Of a stretch of 64,000 bases of DNA, positions 45,727-54,312 are shown piece after piece. Both the position numbers and the translations under genes were made by a program. Every line of letters starts with the position of its first letter. The stretch's first letter is position 1. The notes beneath the pieces were generated by a model. That model worked only from the letters and a program-made list of their open reading frames with translations, was not told the origin of the DNA and searched no databases. Source of the stretch: CAXMST01 sp963793415 (lineage in GTDB: Bacteria; Actinomycetota; Thermoleophilia; Solirubrobacterales; 70-9); assembly GCA_963793415.1 (NCBI GenBank), contig CAWCAC010000002.1:3038001-3102000 (forward strand). Reading direction: 5' to 3'.

Positions 45727-46407
45727 TCAGCCGACGCGATCGATCGCGGCGTTGACCTCGTCGAGCGTGGGAACCCCTTCGAGCGTCTCCGAGCCCACCG
45801 CCCCCTCGACGATCAGGATTGGATCGGCCGGAAGCCGCAGCTCGGTCGCCAGATCGACGTCCTCCTGAGCGCTCTGCTCGGCGGGACCGGCTACGTAGGC
45901 CTCCTCCCAGGCGGCGGTGTCCAGCTTTGGGACGACCGCCGCGACCTGCTCGAGGTACTCCTGGTCGACGCCCTGCTCCGGCACCTGGCCGAGGTTGCGC
46001 ATGAACAGCGCCGCGTACTGCCAGCCCTTGTCCTGCTCGGCGGCGGCCTCGACCCCGATCGCGCCGAGCGTCACCGGCTTGAGACCGAGCGGGAAGTTCC
46101 TGAAGTTGATCTGGGCCTCGCCGGTGCGGACGCGCTGTTCGATCAGCGGATCGATCACTTCCGCCTGGAAGTCGGCGCAGCGCGGGCACTGCACGTCCTG
46201 GAACAGGGTCATCGTGATCGCGGCCTCCTCGTCGCCGAGGCGGTCGTCGAGCTGCCGGATCCCCCCGATCAGCTCCTGCACCTCGCCTGTTCCCGTGATC
46301 TGGATCGACTGCGGGCCCTCCTCCCCGATCGAGAGCGAGATGATCCCCGCGAACAGCCCGATCGCGAGCAGCCCGAGGACCGTTATCGGCAGCCAGCGGC
46401 GCTCCAT
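45727..46407 (-). CDS. Membrane-anchored DsbA-like thiol oxidoreductase
   Basis: 226 residues. N-terminal helix (LPITVLGLLAIGLFAGIISLSI) anchors a thioredoxin-fold domain of the DsbA/DSBA-like type: ITMTLFQDVQCPRCADFQAEVI carries the CPRC active-site pair near residue 75, followed by a helical insertion (about 110-180) and the cis-Pro strand LPADPILIV. It probably oxidises or isomerises disulfides in secreted proteins. The many Cys-rich exported proteins in this window are possible clients. It is 4 nt downstream of the small gene at 46412, in the same operon. Confidence 0.88.
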   Translation of the reverse strand: MERRWLPITVLGLLAIGLFAGIISLSIGEEGPQSIQITGTGEVQELIGGIRQLDDRLGDEEAAITMTLFQDVQCPRCADFQAEVIDPLIEQRVRTGEAQINFRNFPLGLKPVTLGAIGVEAAAEQDKGWQYAALFMRNLGQVPEQGVDQEYLEQVAAVVPKLDTAAWEEAYVAGPAEQSAQEDVDLATELRLPADPILIVEGAVGSETLEGVPTLDEVNAAIDRVG

Positions 46408-46411
46408 CGGG

Positions 46412-46675
46412 TCAGCCCGTGACGGCCTTGTAGTAACGGACCGCGAGTCCGGTGAGGAGCATCCCGAAGGCCTCCTCGATGTCGATCTCCTCGCGCCCGG
46501 CCCATACCTGCAAGCCCTGCTGCTCGATCTCGGCGCCCCGTTGGACGACTTCGTCGACGAGGTCCGGATTCTGGTCGCAGAAGTAGGCGCCGATCGAATA
46601 CAGGTCGGTGTCCATCAGCGACGCGACGAAGCCGCCCGAATCGGGCGTCACAGGATCGGCGGCAGCGTCGCTCAT
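46412..46675 (-). CDS. Small conserved-looking protein of unknown function
   Basis: 87 residues, acidic, mostly helical by composition, no signal peptide or Cys motif (one Cys in AYFCDQNP). I do not recognise the family. The codon pattern (GC-rich third positions) and the tight 4-nt spacing to the DsbA-like gene support real coding. Starts at ATG 46673-46675 and diverges from the Nif3-family gene. Confidence 0.7.
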   Translation of the reverse strand: MSDAAADPVTPDSGGFVASLMDTDLYSIGAYFCDQNPDLVDEVVQRGAEIEQQGLQVWAGREEIDIEEAFGMLLTGLAVRYYKAVTG

Positions 46676-46734
46676 GCCCCCAATCGTATTGGCGGGCGGG
46701 CTTCGGCCCGCCGACGCGTGGGATCATCGGGCCG

Positions 46735-47493
46735 ATGGCCGACCGCAACCAGGTGATCGCCTTCTGTGACGAGCTGCTCGAGATCGGGCGGTTCACCGAC
46801 TACGGACCGAACGGCCTGCAGGTGCCGGGCACCCTCGAGATCGGCAGCGTCGTCAGCGGGGTCTCGGCGAACCTGGAGCTGATCGAACGCTCGATCGACG
46901 CCGGCGCCGACCTGCTGATCGCCCACCACGGGCTCTTCTGGGACTTCCACCCGCGCGCGCTCAGCGAGCAGATGGCCGCCCGGCTCAGGGCCGCGCTCGG
47001 GGCCGGCCTCAACGTCGCCGGCTACCACCTGCCGCTCGATGCGCATCCCGAGATCGGCAACAACGCGCTGCTCTGCGAGGCCCTCGGCTTCGAGCGGTCA
47101 GACACGTTCGCCGAGGCCAAGGGGACGCCGATCGGAATCGTCGGCCGGCGCCGGGACCCGGTTGGGATCGAACAGCTGCTCGGCTCTGTCAGCACCCTGC
47201 TGGGGCGCGAGCCGCAGCTGCTCGGCGCCGGTCCGGAGACGGTCTCGACCGTGGCCGTGATCACGGGCGCGGGCGCCTCCTACGTCCATGAGGCGATCGA
47301 GCTGGGGGCCGACGCCCTGATCACCGGCGAGCCGGCCGAGCACGTCACCGCCGACGCCCGCGAGGGCGGCATCCACTTCATCGCCGCCGGCCACCACGCG
47401 ACCGAGACGCTCGGCATCCGCCGGCTCGGCGACGCAATCGCCGAGCGATTCGGCGTCGAGCACGAGTTCATCGAGGTCCCGAACCCGATCTGA
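46735..47493 (+). CDS. Nif3-family dinuclear metal-centre protein (DUF34)
   Basis: 252 residues, the short form without the central insert domain. Metal-binding residues are visible: LLIAHHGLFWD (two His), GYHLPLDAHPEIGNN (His and Asp), and the late GHHATETLGIRRLGD (His and Glu). NGLQVPG near the start is a family hallmark. The family is annotated as GTP cyclohydrolase I type 2 in databases, but its cellular function remains uncertain. GATCAT lies 7 nt before the ATG, a weaker form of the leaderless pattern. Confidence 0.93.
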   Translation: MADRNQVIAFCDELLEIGRFTDYGPNGLQVPGTLEIGSVVSGVSANLELIERSIDAGADLLIAHHGLFWDFHPRALSEQMAARLRAALGAGLNVAGYHLPLDAHPEIGNNALLCEALGFERSDTFAEAKGTPIGIVGRRRDPVGIEQLLGSVSTLLGREPQLLGAGPETVSTVAVITGAGASYVHEAIELGADALITGEPAEHVTADAREGGIHFIAAGHHATETLGIRRLGDAIAERFGVEHEFIEVPNPI

Positions 47494-47585
47494 GCCGGGC
47501 CCCGCCGGTCGGCAATCCGTCCGCAATTGGGCCCCGGATCGCCGCAAACTGCGAGCTTTTCGCCGCCTTGGGGAAACGGGCCCGC

Positions 47586-47613
47586 TTGACACATCAGGCA
47601 CAAGCGATACAAC
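47586..47613 (+). promoter_or_regulatory. Sigma-70-type promoter of the 58-residue protein gene
   Basis: TTGACA (47586-47591) matches the -35 consensus fully; TACAAC (47608-47613), 16 nt later, matches four of six -10 positions. Transcription would start near 47620, leaving a 30-nt leader with GGAGGAG. It is the only textbook -35/-10 pair I found in the window, suggesting strong constitutive expression. Confidence 0.7.
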
Positions 47614-47651
47614 TCGCGGGACTGGGGACACCCAACCCGAGGAGGAGCCCC

Positions 47652-47828
47652 TTGGCTAATCACCTGACCCCGACGGAGCTGGCCGAAGAAGTCCACATGC
47701 AGCGTCAGGAGGTGATCGCCAAGTGCATTCAGATGGGGATCCCGATCCTGCACGGGCGCATTGACAAGACGCTGTTCGCGACGTCGCTGCGGCAGCTGCA
47801 GCCGCAGACGATGAAGCGGGCCGTCTGA
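47652..47828 (+). CDS. 58-residue HTH-like protein of unknown function
   Basis: Begins at TTG 47652, fixed by GGAGGAG at 47641-47647. The sequence LTPTELAEEVHMQRQEVIAKCIQMGIPILHGRIDKTLFATSL has the look of a small winged helix, similar to excisionase/MerR-type DNA-binding domains or the N-terminal domain of initiation factor IF-2 (a helix ending in a x-x-G-I-P/E turn). It has no second domain. It is driven by the strongest promoter seen here. DNA or RNA binding is likely; function unknown. Not part of an operon with fadD, whose start is 105 nt on. Confidence 0.8.
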   Translation: MANHLTPTELAEEVHMQRQEVIAKCIQMGIPILHGRIDKTLFATSLRQLQPQTMKRAV

Positions 47829-47891
47829 CCCTCGCCCACGAGCAGCGACCCATAGACTCGTCCGGCGGCTCCTCGCGGAGTCGATGACGGA

Positions 47892-47909
47892 GGCCGGGCC
47901 AGCCCGGCC
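47892..47909 (+). other. GC hairpin in the fadD leader
   Basis: GGCCGGGC-CA-GCCCGGCC is a perfect 8-bp palindrome 23 nt before the fadD start, just ahead of its GAGAGGAGAG ribosome site. No T-run follows. It could terminate the upstream short transcript or tune fadD translation. Confidence 0.4.
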
Positions 47910-47932
47910 GGACCAGGACGAGAGGAGAGACC

Positions 47933-49747
47933 ATGGAGGCCGCGATCACCCCCGCAGCAGGTGCGGAGAGGGGGACCGGCAGCGCCACCGTTGCCGACCT
48001 GCTCCCACGCGCGGTGGAAAAGTACGGGTCAGCTCCTGCGATCAAGTTCAAGGATGGCTCCGGCACCTGGGTCACCCGCAGCTTCGAGGACGTCGGCGCC
48101 ACGGTCCGGCGGCTCTCGCTCGGCCTGATCGACCTCGGCATCGAGCGCGGCGACAAGGTCTCGATCCTGGCCAACACCCGCCCCGAGTGGACCTACGCCG
48201 ACTTCGCGGCGCTCACCGCCGGCGCCACGGTCGTTCCGATCTACCAGACGAACTCGCCCGAAGAGTGCCAGTACGTGCTCGAGAACTCGGACGCGAAGGC
48301 CGTGATCGTCGAGGACGCGGAGCAGCTCGCGAAGATCGAAGCGGTGCGCTCGCAGCTGCCCAAGCTCGAGCACGTGATCATCATGGAGGGCGAGGCCGAG
48401 GGCGCGACCTCGTTCTCCGACCTCGCCGCCCGCGGCGACGGCCGCGACGCATCCGAGTGGGAGCAGCGCTACTCCTCGGTCGGCTCCGACGACATCTGCA
48501 CGTTCATCTACACGTCGGGTACGACCGGTCCGCCGAAGGGCTGCGTGATCAGCCACGGCAACTACCGCGCAATGCTCGACATGACCGCAAAGGCGACGGT
48601 GCTCGAGTCGGGCCAGGTCGCCTACCTGTTCCTGCCGCTCGCGCACTCGTTCGCGCTGCTGATCCAGCTCGGCAGCTTCGACATCGGCGGCGTCATCGCC
48701 TACTGGGAGCGCGACCCCCTCAAGATCGTCCCGAACCTCTCCGAGGTGCGGCCGCACTACTTCCCGTCGGTGCCGCGCATCTTCGAGAAGATCTACACGA
48801 CCGCAACCAGCGCGATCGCCAAGGAGGGCGGCCTCAAGGAGCGCATCTTCTGGTGGGCGATCGGGGTCGGCAAGAAGGTCCGCGAGCTCGAGCGCTCCGG
48901 CCGCAAGCCAGGCTTCCTCCTGCAGAAGCAGTACGAGTTCGCCGACAAGCAGGTGCTCTCGAAGATCCGCGGCCTGTTCGGCGGCAACATCACCCAGTGC
49001 GTGACCGGCGCCGCGCCGATCAACCCCGACATCCTCCGCTTCTTCGACGCGGCCGGCGTCCTCATCCTCGAGGGTTACGGGATGACCGAGACCTCGACCG
49101 CGGCGACGATCTCGACGCCGGAGGCGTTCAAGTTCGGAACCGTCGGGCGCGCCTTCGACGACTGCGAGATCAAGATCGCCTCGGACGGCGAGATCCTGAT
49201 CAGCGGCCCGAACATCTTCAAGGGCTACTACAAGAACGCCGACGCGACCGCCGAGACGATCGTCGACGGCTGGCTGCACACCGGCGACATCGGCGACATC
49301 GACTCGGACGGCTATCTGAGGATCACCGGTCGCAAGAAGGACATCATCATCACCGCGGGGGGCAAGAACATCACGCCGGCGAACCTCGAGGCCGAGATCA
49401 AGCAGCACGCGCTGGTCAGCCAGTGCGTCGTGATCGGCGACCGGCGGCCGTTCCTCGTGGCGCTGGTCACGCTCGACCCAGAGGAGGCGGTCAAGTACGC
49501 CTCCGAGCATGGCCTCCCCGAGGACCCGGCGGCGCTCGCCTCGAACGCCGACGTCAAGGCCTCGATCATGGCCCACGTCGATGCGATCAACGAGAAGTTC
49601 GCCCGCGTCGAGCAGGTCAAGAAGATCAAGATCCTGCCGGCCGACCTCTCGCAGGAGGGCGGCGAGCTGACCCCGACCCTGAAGGTCAAGCGCAACATCG
49701 TCGCCGACAAGTACGAGGGCGAGATCGAGGAGCTCTACGCAGGCTGA
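47933..49747 (+). CDS. fadD: Long-chain acyl-CoA synthetase
   Basis: 604 residues. Adenylate-forming enzyme that activates fatty acids to acyl-CoA. Motifs in order: YTSGTTGPPKGCVISHGN (P-loop), FLPLAHSFA, TGAAPINPDILRFF, EGYGMTETS, GWLHTGDIGDIDSDGYLRITGRKKDIIITAGGKNITPANLE, and the catalytic Lys in TPTLKVKRN. The organisation is that of mycobacterial FadD15-like bacterial long-chain enzymes. A good ribosome site (GGAGAG) fixes the ATG. It is monocistronic. It may supply substrates related to the acyl-CoA carboxylases and Mce-imported lipids. Confidence 0.95.
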   Translation: MEAAITPAAGAERGTGSATVADLLPRAVEKYGSAPAIKFKDGSGTWVTRSFEDVGATVRRLSLGLIDLGIERGDKVSILANTRPEWTYADFAALTAGATVVPIYQTNSPEECQYVLENSDAKAVIVEDAEQLAKIEAVRSQLPKLEHVIIMEGEAEGATSFSDLAARGDGRDASEWEQRYSSVGSDDICTFIYTSGTTGPPKGCVISHGNYRAMLDMTAKATVLESGQVAYLFLPLAHSFALLIQLGSFDIGGVIAYWERDPLKIVPNLSEVRPHYFPSVPRIFEKIYTTATSAIAKEGGLKERIFWWAIGVGKKVRELERSGRKPGFLLQKQYEFADKQVLSKIRGLFGGNITQCVTGAAPINPDILRFFDAAGVLILEGYGMTETSTAATISTPEAFKFGTVGRAFDDCEIKIASDGEILISGPNIFKGYYKNADATAETIVDGWLHTGDIGDIDSDGYLRITGRKKDIIITAGGKNITPANLEAEIKQHALVSQCVVIGDRRPFLVALVTLDPEEAVKYASEHGLPEDPAALASNADVKASIMAHVDAINEKFARVEQVKKIKILPADLSQEGGELTPTLKVKRNIVADKYEGEIEELYAG

Positions 49748-49776
49748 TCGGGCGCCCCTTGCGCGCTGGTGCGGTC

Positions 49777-49785
49777 TGATACTTT
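49777..49785 (+). promoter_or_regulatory. Extended -10 promoter of beta-helix gene A
   Basis: TGA-TACTTT, a TGN-TANNNT extended -10, lies 72 nt before the ATG. Matching elements occur before paralogue B (TGG-TAATTT, 51315-51323) and paralogue C (TGG-TAGCGT, 55148-55156). All three would give leaders of roughly 65-85 nt, unlike the leaderless pattern elsewhere in the window. Confidence 0.5.
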
Positions 49786-49857
49786 CCCGCCATCCGCCCA
49801 GCGGGTAGCTCGTCCAAGTCGCGCCCGCGGGCGCCGCAGAAGCAGAATCGGGGAAAC

Positions 49858-51240
49858 ATGAAGAGGGTTCTTGCAAGCGTCGTCGCTCTCCTTGTAATCG
49901 CCGCGGTCGCCGCTGCCCTGCCGGGCACCGCGACGGCGGGCAAGAAGAACAAGAAGACTTTCGTCGTCTGCGAGCGCGGCTGCAAGTACCCGACGGTCAC
50001 CAAGGCCGTCAAGAAGGTCAAGAAGAAGAACTCGACAATCAAGGTCAAGCCCGGCACCTACAAGGAGGGCGTGATCCTCAAGGGCAGCCGCTACAACGGC
50101 CTGACGATCACAGGCACGAAGAGCGACCCGACCAAGACCGTCTTCGAGGGCAAGAACGCGAAGAGCCCGGAGGGCCTGGCCCAGAACGCGATCGAGGGGA
50201 TCGACGTCAAGAACGTCACCGTCAAGAACCTGACCGCGCAGAACTACGCGACGAACGGGATCTTCTTCCGCGACTCCGACGCGGGTGACGGCGACAAGAC
50301 GCTCGACTGCCGCAACTACCTCGTCAAGAACACGTACACGGCCTTCAACCGCGCCTACAACGTGTTCGCCTTCGGCTGCGTCGGCGGCCGGATGACCGAG
50401 AACGAGAGCACCGGGACCGGCGACTCCGCCTACTACGTGGGCGCGACCCCGCCGCAGAAGGACCCGGTCGAGATGGAGCTCGACCACAACATCGCCTACC
50501 TCAACAACCAGGCGTTCTCGGGCACGAACTCGCGCTACATCGACATCCACCACAACGACTTCTTCAACAACGGGATCGGGCTGACCCCGAACACGCTCGA
50601 CTCGGAGCCATACGAGCCGTCGGACGGCGGCGTCATCCGGAACAACAACATCTTCTGGAACAACCTCAACTACTACCTGCCGAACACCCCGGTCGAGACG
50701 ATCTCGAACGGGCTCGGCCAGATCGGCGACGTGACGATCAACTTCCCGACCGGAATCGGGATCGTGATGTTCGGCGTCGAGAACTGGACGGTCAAGAACA
50801 ACAACATCTTCGGCCACTTCAAGTGGGGCGTCGGCGGCTTCTCGGACCCAGTCGGCAACGAGGGCGGCGACGCGCTCAGCGCCGGCAACCGCTACCTCAA
50901 CAACCAGATGGGCCGCGACGGGACCGACACCAACGCGGTCGACTTCTTCGTCGACGGCTCCGGCGAGGGGAACTGCTTCTCGGGCAACGTCAGCTCGACG
51001 TTCGACCCCAGCGGCACGCACCCGAACTCGTTCCTGTACCCGGGCTGCCCGGCACCGCCGCCGCCGGCATCGGGCACCGGCACGATCTTCGGCGACGACG
51101 ATCAGACCGCCGACCTGATCAGCTACGTGCTCGCGGACCCGCCGGAGAACCAGCAGTGCTCGTGGACCGAGCACCCGCATCCGCCGTTCGAGGACTACGA
51201 GCCTTACATGGTCGAGCCCGGCCCGGACTGCGGCAGCTGA
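49858..51240 (+). CDS. Secreted parallel beta-helix protein, paralogue A
   Basis: 460 residues. Signal peptide (MKRVLASVVALLVIAAVAAALPGTATA), then a Lys-rich segment (GKKNKKTF) and CERGCKYPTVTKAVKKVKKKN, followed by IKVKPGTYKEGVIL, the N-cap typical of pectate-lyase-type beta-helices. Rungs recur as NxIxxNNxxxxxGI. The C-terminus carries a Cys-bounded acidic/His motif (QCSWTEHPHPPFEDYEP ending PGPDC) shared with paralogues B and C. No lyase or hydrolase active site is recognisable. GGGGAAA precedes the ATG. It is the most diverged of the three and has no cupredoxin gene directly behind it. Confidence 0.85.
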   Translation: MKRVLASVVALLVIAAVAAALPGTATAGKKNKKTFVVCERGCKYPTVTKAVKKVKKKNSTIKVKPGTYKEGVILKGSRYNGLTITGTKSDPTKTVFEGKNAKSPEGLAQNAIEGIDVKNVTVKNLTAQNYATNGIFFRDSDAGDGDKTLDCRNYLVKNTYTAFNRAYNVFAFGCVGGRMTENESTGTGDSAYYVGATPPQKDPVEMELDHNIAYLNNQAFSGTNSRYIDIHHNDFFNNGIGLTPNTLDSEPYEPSDGGVIRNNNIFWNNLNYYLPNTPVETISNGLGQIGDVTINFPTGIGIVMFGVENWTVKNNNIFGHFKWGVGGFSDPVGNEGGDALSAGNRYLNNQMGRDGTDTNAVDFFVDGSGEGNCFSGNVSSTFDPSGTHPNSFLYPGCPAPPPPASGTGTIFGDDDQTADLISYVLADPPENQQCSWTEHPHPPFEDYEPYMVEPGPDCGS

Positions 51241-51314
51241 GCCTCCCCACCGACTCGCGGGCGGTCTCCGCTTGACGGATCGTCAACCCCGCAAGTAGTC
51301 CTCCGCTAAAGGTC

Positions 51315-51342
51315 TGGTAATTTCGACCGCAACCCTGCGGTC
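51315..51342 (+). promoter_or_regulatory. Extended -10 and leader hairpin of beta-helix gene B
   Basis: TGG-TAATTT (51315-51323) is followed at once by GACCGCA-ACCC-TGCGGTC (51325-51342), a perfect 7-bp stem that would sit at the very 5' end of the transcript, where such hairpins often protect mRNA. Upstream, at 51271-51285, lies TTGAC-GGATC-GTCAA, a further inverted repeat and possible operator. Confidence 0.45.
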
Positions 51343-51408
51343 AAGTCGGGGTTCTACTCGGTGTCGCACAACCTTGCGCGCGCCCGAACACAAAAGAACT
51401 GGGGAAGC

Positions 51409-52809
51409 ATGAAGAAGGTCCTTGTAAGCGTTCTCGCCCTGATCGCCATCGCGGCAGTTGGCGCCTCGATACCGGCAACCGCCGCAGCCGACAGCCCGGC
51501 AGCAGTCGCGGGAAAGGGCAAGAAGAAGAACAAGAAGACCTTCACCGTGTGTGAGCGCGGATGCAAGTACAAGACGATCTCCAAGGCCGTCAAGAAGGTC
51601 AAGAAGAAGAACTCGACGATCAAGGTCAAGCCCGGCACCTACAAGGAGGGCGTCGTCTTCTCCGGTCACAAGTACGACGGCCTGACGATCAAGGGCACCA
51701 AGGACAACGCAAGCAAGGTCGTGCTCGACGGCAAGAACGCGAAGACGCCGGACGGCAGCCTCGCGCAGAACGGCGTCGAGGGCATCGACGTCAACGGCGT
51801 CACGCTCGAGAACATGACTGCGAAGAACTACGCGACGAACGGCTTCTTCCTGCGTGATTCCGAGCCCGCGCCGGCGACGAAGATCGACTGCGCCGACTAC
51901 CTGATGAAGAACCTGGTGGCGCTCAACAACCGTTCGTACGGTCTCTACGCCTTCGGCTGCGCCGGCGGCAAGATCACGGAATCGATGGGCCGCGGCCACG
52001 GCGACTCGGCGTTCTACATCGGCGGCACACCGATTCAGGACGATCCGAAGCGCACGATCCTGACCAAGCTCGACGCACACGAGAACGTGCTCGGCTACTC
52101 CGGCACCAATTCCCGGTACGTCACGATCAAGAATTCCGATTGGTACAACAACGGAATCGGCCTCGTCCCGAACACGCTCGACTCTGAGCCGTTCGAGCCG
52201 ACCAGTGATGGGTTGATCGAGAACAACAACATCTTCTGGAACAACTTCAACTACTACCTGCCGAGCTCTGACGTGCAGACCGTCTCCGGCGGACTCGGTC
52301 AGATCGGCGACCTGACGCTGAACTACCCGACCGGCATCGGCGTGGCTCTGTTCGGCGCCAGCGGCTGGACCGTCCAGAACAACGAGATCTTCGGCCACTT
52401 CAAGTGGGGATCTGCATTGTTCTCGGACCCGTTCAACGAGGGCGGCGACGCGATCAGCGAGGACAACGAGTTCATCGACAACTCGAACGGGCGCGGCGGC
52501 ACCGACACGAACGCCGTCGACTTCTGGAGCGACGGCTCGGGAAGCGGCAACTGCTTCCAGGGCAACTCCAGCTCGACGTTCGATCCGAGTGGTGACGAGC
52601 CGAACTCGTTCCTCTACCCGAACTGCCCGGCACCCGGGTCGTCGGGCACCGGCACCAGCGACGGCGTCACCGACCAGGTCGGCGAGCTGATCGTCTACGT
52701 GACGGCCAACCCGCCCGCGAACATGCAGTGCAGCTGGACCGAGCACGCCCACCCGCCGTTCGAGGACTTCGAGCCGCGCGAAGTAACGCCCGGCCCGGAC
52801 TGCGCGTGA
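51409..52809 (+). CDS. Secreted parallel beta-helix protein, paralogue B
   Basis: 466 residues from ATG 51409, preceded by GGGGAAG; an in-frame GTG 48 nt earlier gives a non-secretory N-terminus and is rejected. Signal peptide, then KGKKKNKKTFTVCERGCKY and KVKPGTYKEGVVFSGHKYDGL, then beta-helix rungs and the C-terminal SWTEHAHPPFEDFEP motif. The first 162 nt are identical at DNA level to those of paralogue C, while the rest differ at many silent and coding sites. It is followed 8 nt later by a cupredoxin gene. Putative extracellular scaffold or glycan-binding protein; no catalytic residues assigned. Confidence 0.87.
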   Translation: MKKVLVSVLALIAIAAVGASIPATAAADSPAAVAGKGKKKNKKTFTVCERGCKYKTISKAVKKVKKKNSTIKVKPGTYKEGVVFSGHKYDGLTIKGTKDNASKVVLDGKNAKTPDGSLAQNGVEGIDVNGVTLENMTAKNYATNGFFLRDSEPAPATKIDCADYLMKNLVALNNRSYGLYAFGCAGGKITESMGRGHGDSAFYIGGTPIQDDPKRTILTKLDAHENVLGYSGTNSRYVTIKNSDWYNNGIGLVPNTLDSEPFEPTSDGLIENNNIFWNNFNYYLPSSDVQTVSGGLGQIGDLTLNYPTGIGVALFGASGWTVQNNEIFGHFKWGSALFSDPFNEGGDAISEDNEFIDNSNGRGGTDTNAVDFWSDGSGSGNCFQGNSSSTFDPSGDEPNSFLYPNCPAPGSSGTGTSDGVTDQVGELIVYVTANPPANMQCSWTEHAHPPFEDFEPREVTPGPDCA

Positions 52810-52817
52810 GGCCCCTG

Positions 52818-53219
52818 ATGCAGATCAGGCCACGCAAGCTCGCAGCCCTGCTCACCGCAACCGCGCTCACCGGCGCGGTCGCGGTGGCCCTCCCCGCAAC
52901 CGGCAGCGCCGGCGGCCCCGTCGCCGGCACTTCCGGCGCCGCGAAGACGATCAAGGTCGGCGACGATTACTTCGCCCCCGCCGACGTCAAGATCAAGAAG
53001 GGTCAGAAGGTCAAGTTCAAGTGGCTCGAGACCAACGGCAACCCGCATAACGCGACCCTGACCAAGGGCCCCAAGGGCGTCAAGAAGAAGGATTTCAAGT
53101 CGAGCACCGGCTCGATCGGGATCAAGTTCACGCCCAAGTTCAAGAAAAAGGGCACCTACGACTTCATCTGCACACTTCACGCGAGCGTGATGCAGACGAC
53201 CGTCAAGGTCAAGGGCTAG
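52818..53219 (+). CDS. Secreted cupredoxin (type 1 copper), copy 1
   Basis: 133 residues from ATG 52818. Signal peptide (KLAALLTATALTGAVAVALPATGSA), then a plastocyanin-like fold with KTIKVGDDYFAP, KWLETNGNPHNATL (first His ligand) and FICTLHASVM (Cys, second His, axial Met). The copper site is therefore complete. Exceptionally Lys-rich (many KKG/KVK motifs), so strongly basic. It lies between beta-helix B and the multicopper oxidase, 8 and 7 nt away, and probably passes electrons to or from the oxidase. Confidence 0.92.
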   Translation: MQIRPRKLAALLTATALTGAVAVALPATGSAGGPVAGTSGAAKTIKVGDDYFAPADVKIKKGQKVKFKWLETNGNPHNATLTKGPKGVKKKDFKSSTGSIGIKFTPKFKKKGTYDFICTLHASVMQTTVKVKG

Positions 53220-53226
53220 GACTCCC

Positions 53227-54312
53227 TTGAACGGCCGGGGGGTCGATCGCAGGCAGTTCCTCGCCGCCGGTGGCGGCGGGCTGCTGCTCTGCACGCTCGG
53301 CGGCCAAGAGATCTACAGCGACCGCGAGGCGGACCTCGAGGCGCTGAACAAGCAGATCGAGGTCCCGCCCAAGGTCCGCGCCGCCGCCGGCGGCGGCGCG
53401 GTCGCCTCGGCTGACGGAACCGGCGCCGGCGCCGATCAGGCGGCGCTCGCTGCGCAGCGGGCGAACGGCGCGCGCATCGAGTACTGGATCAAGGCCGAGT
53501 CGATGAAATGGGACGCGGTACCCAGCGGCCGCGACCAGATGACCGGCAAGAAGATCAAGCAGAAGAGCAAGTTCACCGCTTTCGGCTACCGCGCCTACAC
53601 ACAGGACTTCGGCCAGCCGCTGACGAAGGAGCCAACGGTCCCGGGGCCGCTGATCGACGCCACAGTCGGCCAGACAGTCGTCGTCAACTTCCGTAACGAG
53701 ACCTCGACGGCGACGACGATCCACCCGCACGGGATCCGCTACTCGGTCGAGATGGACGGGGCCTACAAAGGCAAGTACACGGATCCGAGTGGCTTCGTCC
53801 AGCCCGGCGAGGAGTTCCAGTACATCTGGGAGGCGACCGAGGGCACCGAGGGCTTTTGGCTCTACCACGACCACGGGCCCGCCGACCCGGTCCCCGTCTA
53901 CAAGGGGCTGTTCGGGCCGATGCTGGTCCGGCCGGCCGGGGCGCCGAGGCCGGACAAGGAGTTCTTCTGCTTCTTCCACAACTGGCAGCCCGTCGCCACC
54001 GGCCTCAGCAGCGTCTTCTACTGCGTCAACGGCAAGGCATACCCAGGCAACACACCGACCTTCAAGGCAAACGTCGGGGACCGCGTCGCCTGGTACGTCT
54101 GCGGAATCGACAACGACTTCCACACCTTCCACATCCACGGGCATCGCTGGGAGGACCCGAGCGGCCAGGTGATCGACAACGTGGTTCTCGGTCCGGGCGA
54201 CACCTACGTCGCCGAGTACACCGAGGACAACCCCGGTCGCTGGTTCTACCACTGCCACGTGTTCAGCCACCTCCATGGAGGGATGAACGGGTGGTACCTG
54301 GTCGACGGATGA
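53227..54312 (+). CDS. Tat-exported two-domain multicopper oxidase
   Basis: 361 residues. The N-terminus has a twin-arginine motif (VDRRQFLAAGGGGLLL), so it is probably folded with copper before export. All four copper-binding motifs are visible: HPHG (about residue 165), YHDHG (about 217), HTFHIHGH (about 298) and HCHVFSHLHGGM (about 342). The type 1 site is in the second domain and the trinuclear cluster bridges the two domains, as in small laccases, which assemble as trimers. Expected to oxidise phenolics, metals or small reductants with O2. The start is TTG 53227 with AGGA at 53219-53222. ATGA overlap with the next cupredoxin gene. Confidence 0.92.
   Translation: MNGRGVDRRQFLAAGGGGLLLCTLGGQEIYSDREADLEALNKQIEVPPKVRAAAGGGAVASADGTGAGADQAALAAQRANGARIEYWIKAESMKWDAVPSGRDQMTGKKIKQKSKFTAFGYRAYTQDFGQPLTKEPTVPGPLIDATVGQTVVVNFRNETSTATTIHPHGIRYSVEMDGAYKGKYTDPSGFVQPGEEFQYIWEATEGTEGFWLYHDHGPADPVPVYKGLFGPMLVRPAGAPRPDKEFFCFFHNWQPVATGLSSVFYCVNGKAYPGNTPTFKANVGDRVAWYVCGIDNDFHTFHIHGHRWEDPSGQVIDNVVLGPGDTYVAEYTEDNPGRWFYHCHVFSHLHGGMNGWYLVDG

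Noticed and set aside
47511..47580. Second copy of the CCGCAA/TTGCGG palindrome upstream of the 58-residue gene
   Set aside because: The sequence there (CCGCAATTGGG and GCCGCAAACTGCGAG) is only loosely similar to the bioA site and not palindromic.
53856..54308. Upstream extension of the Val-type cupredoxin frame inside the oxidase gene
   Set aside because: It lies in another frame of the clear oxidase gene and is Arg/Pro-rich; the ATG at 54309 overlaps the oxidase stop and starts a signal peptide.
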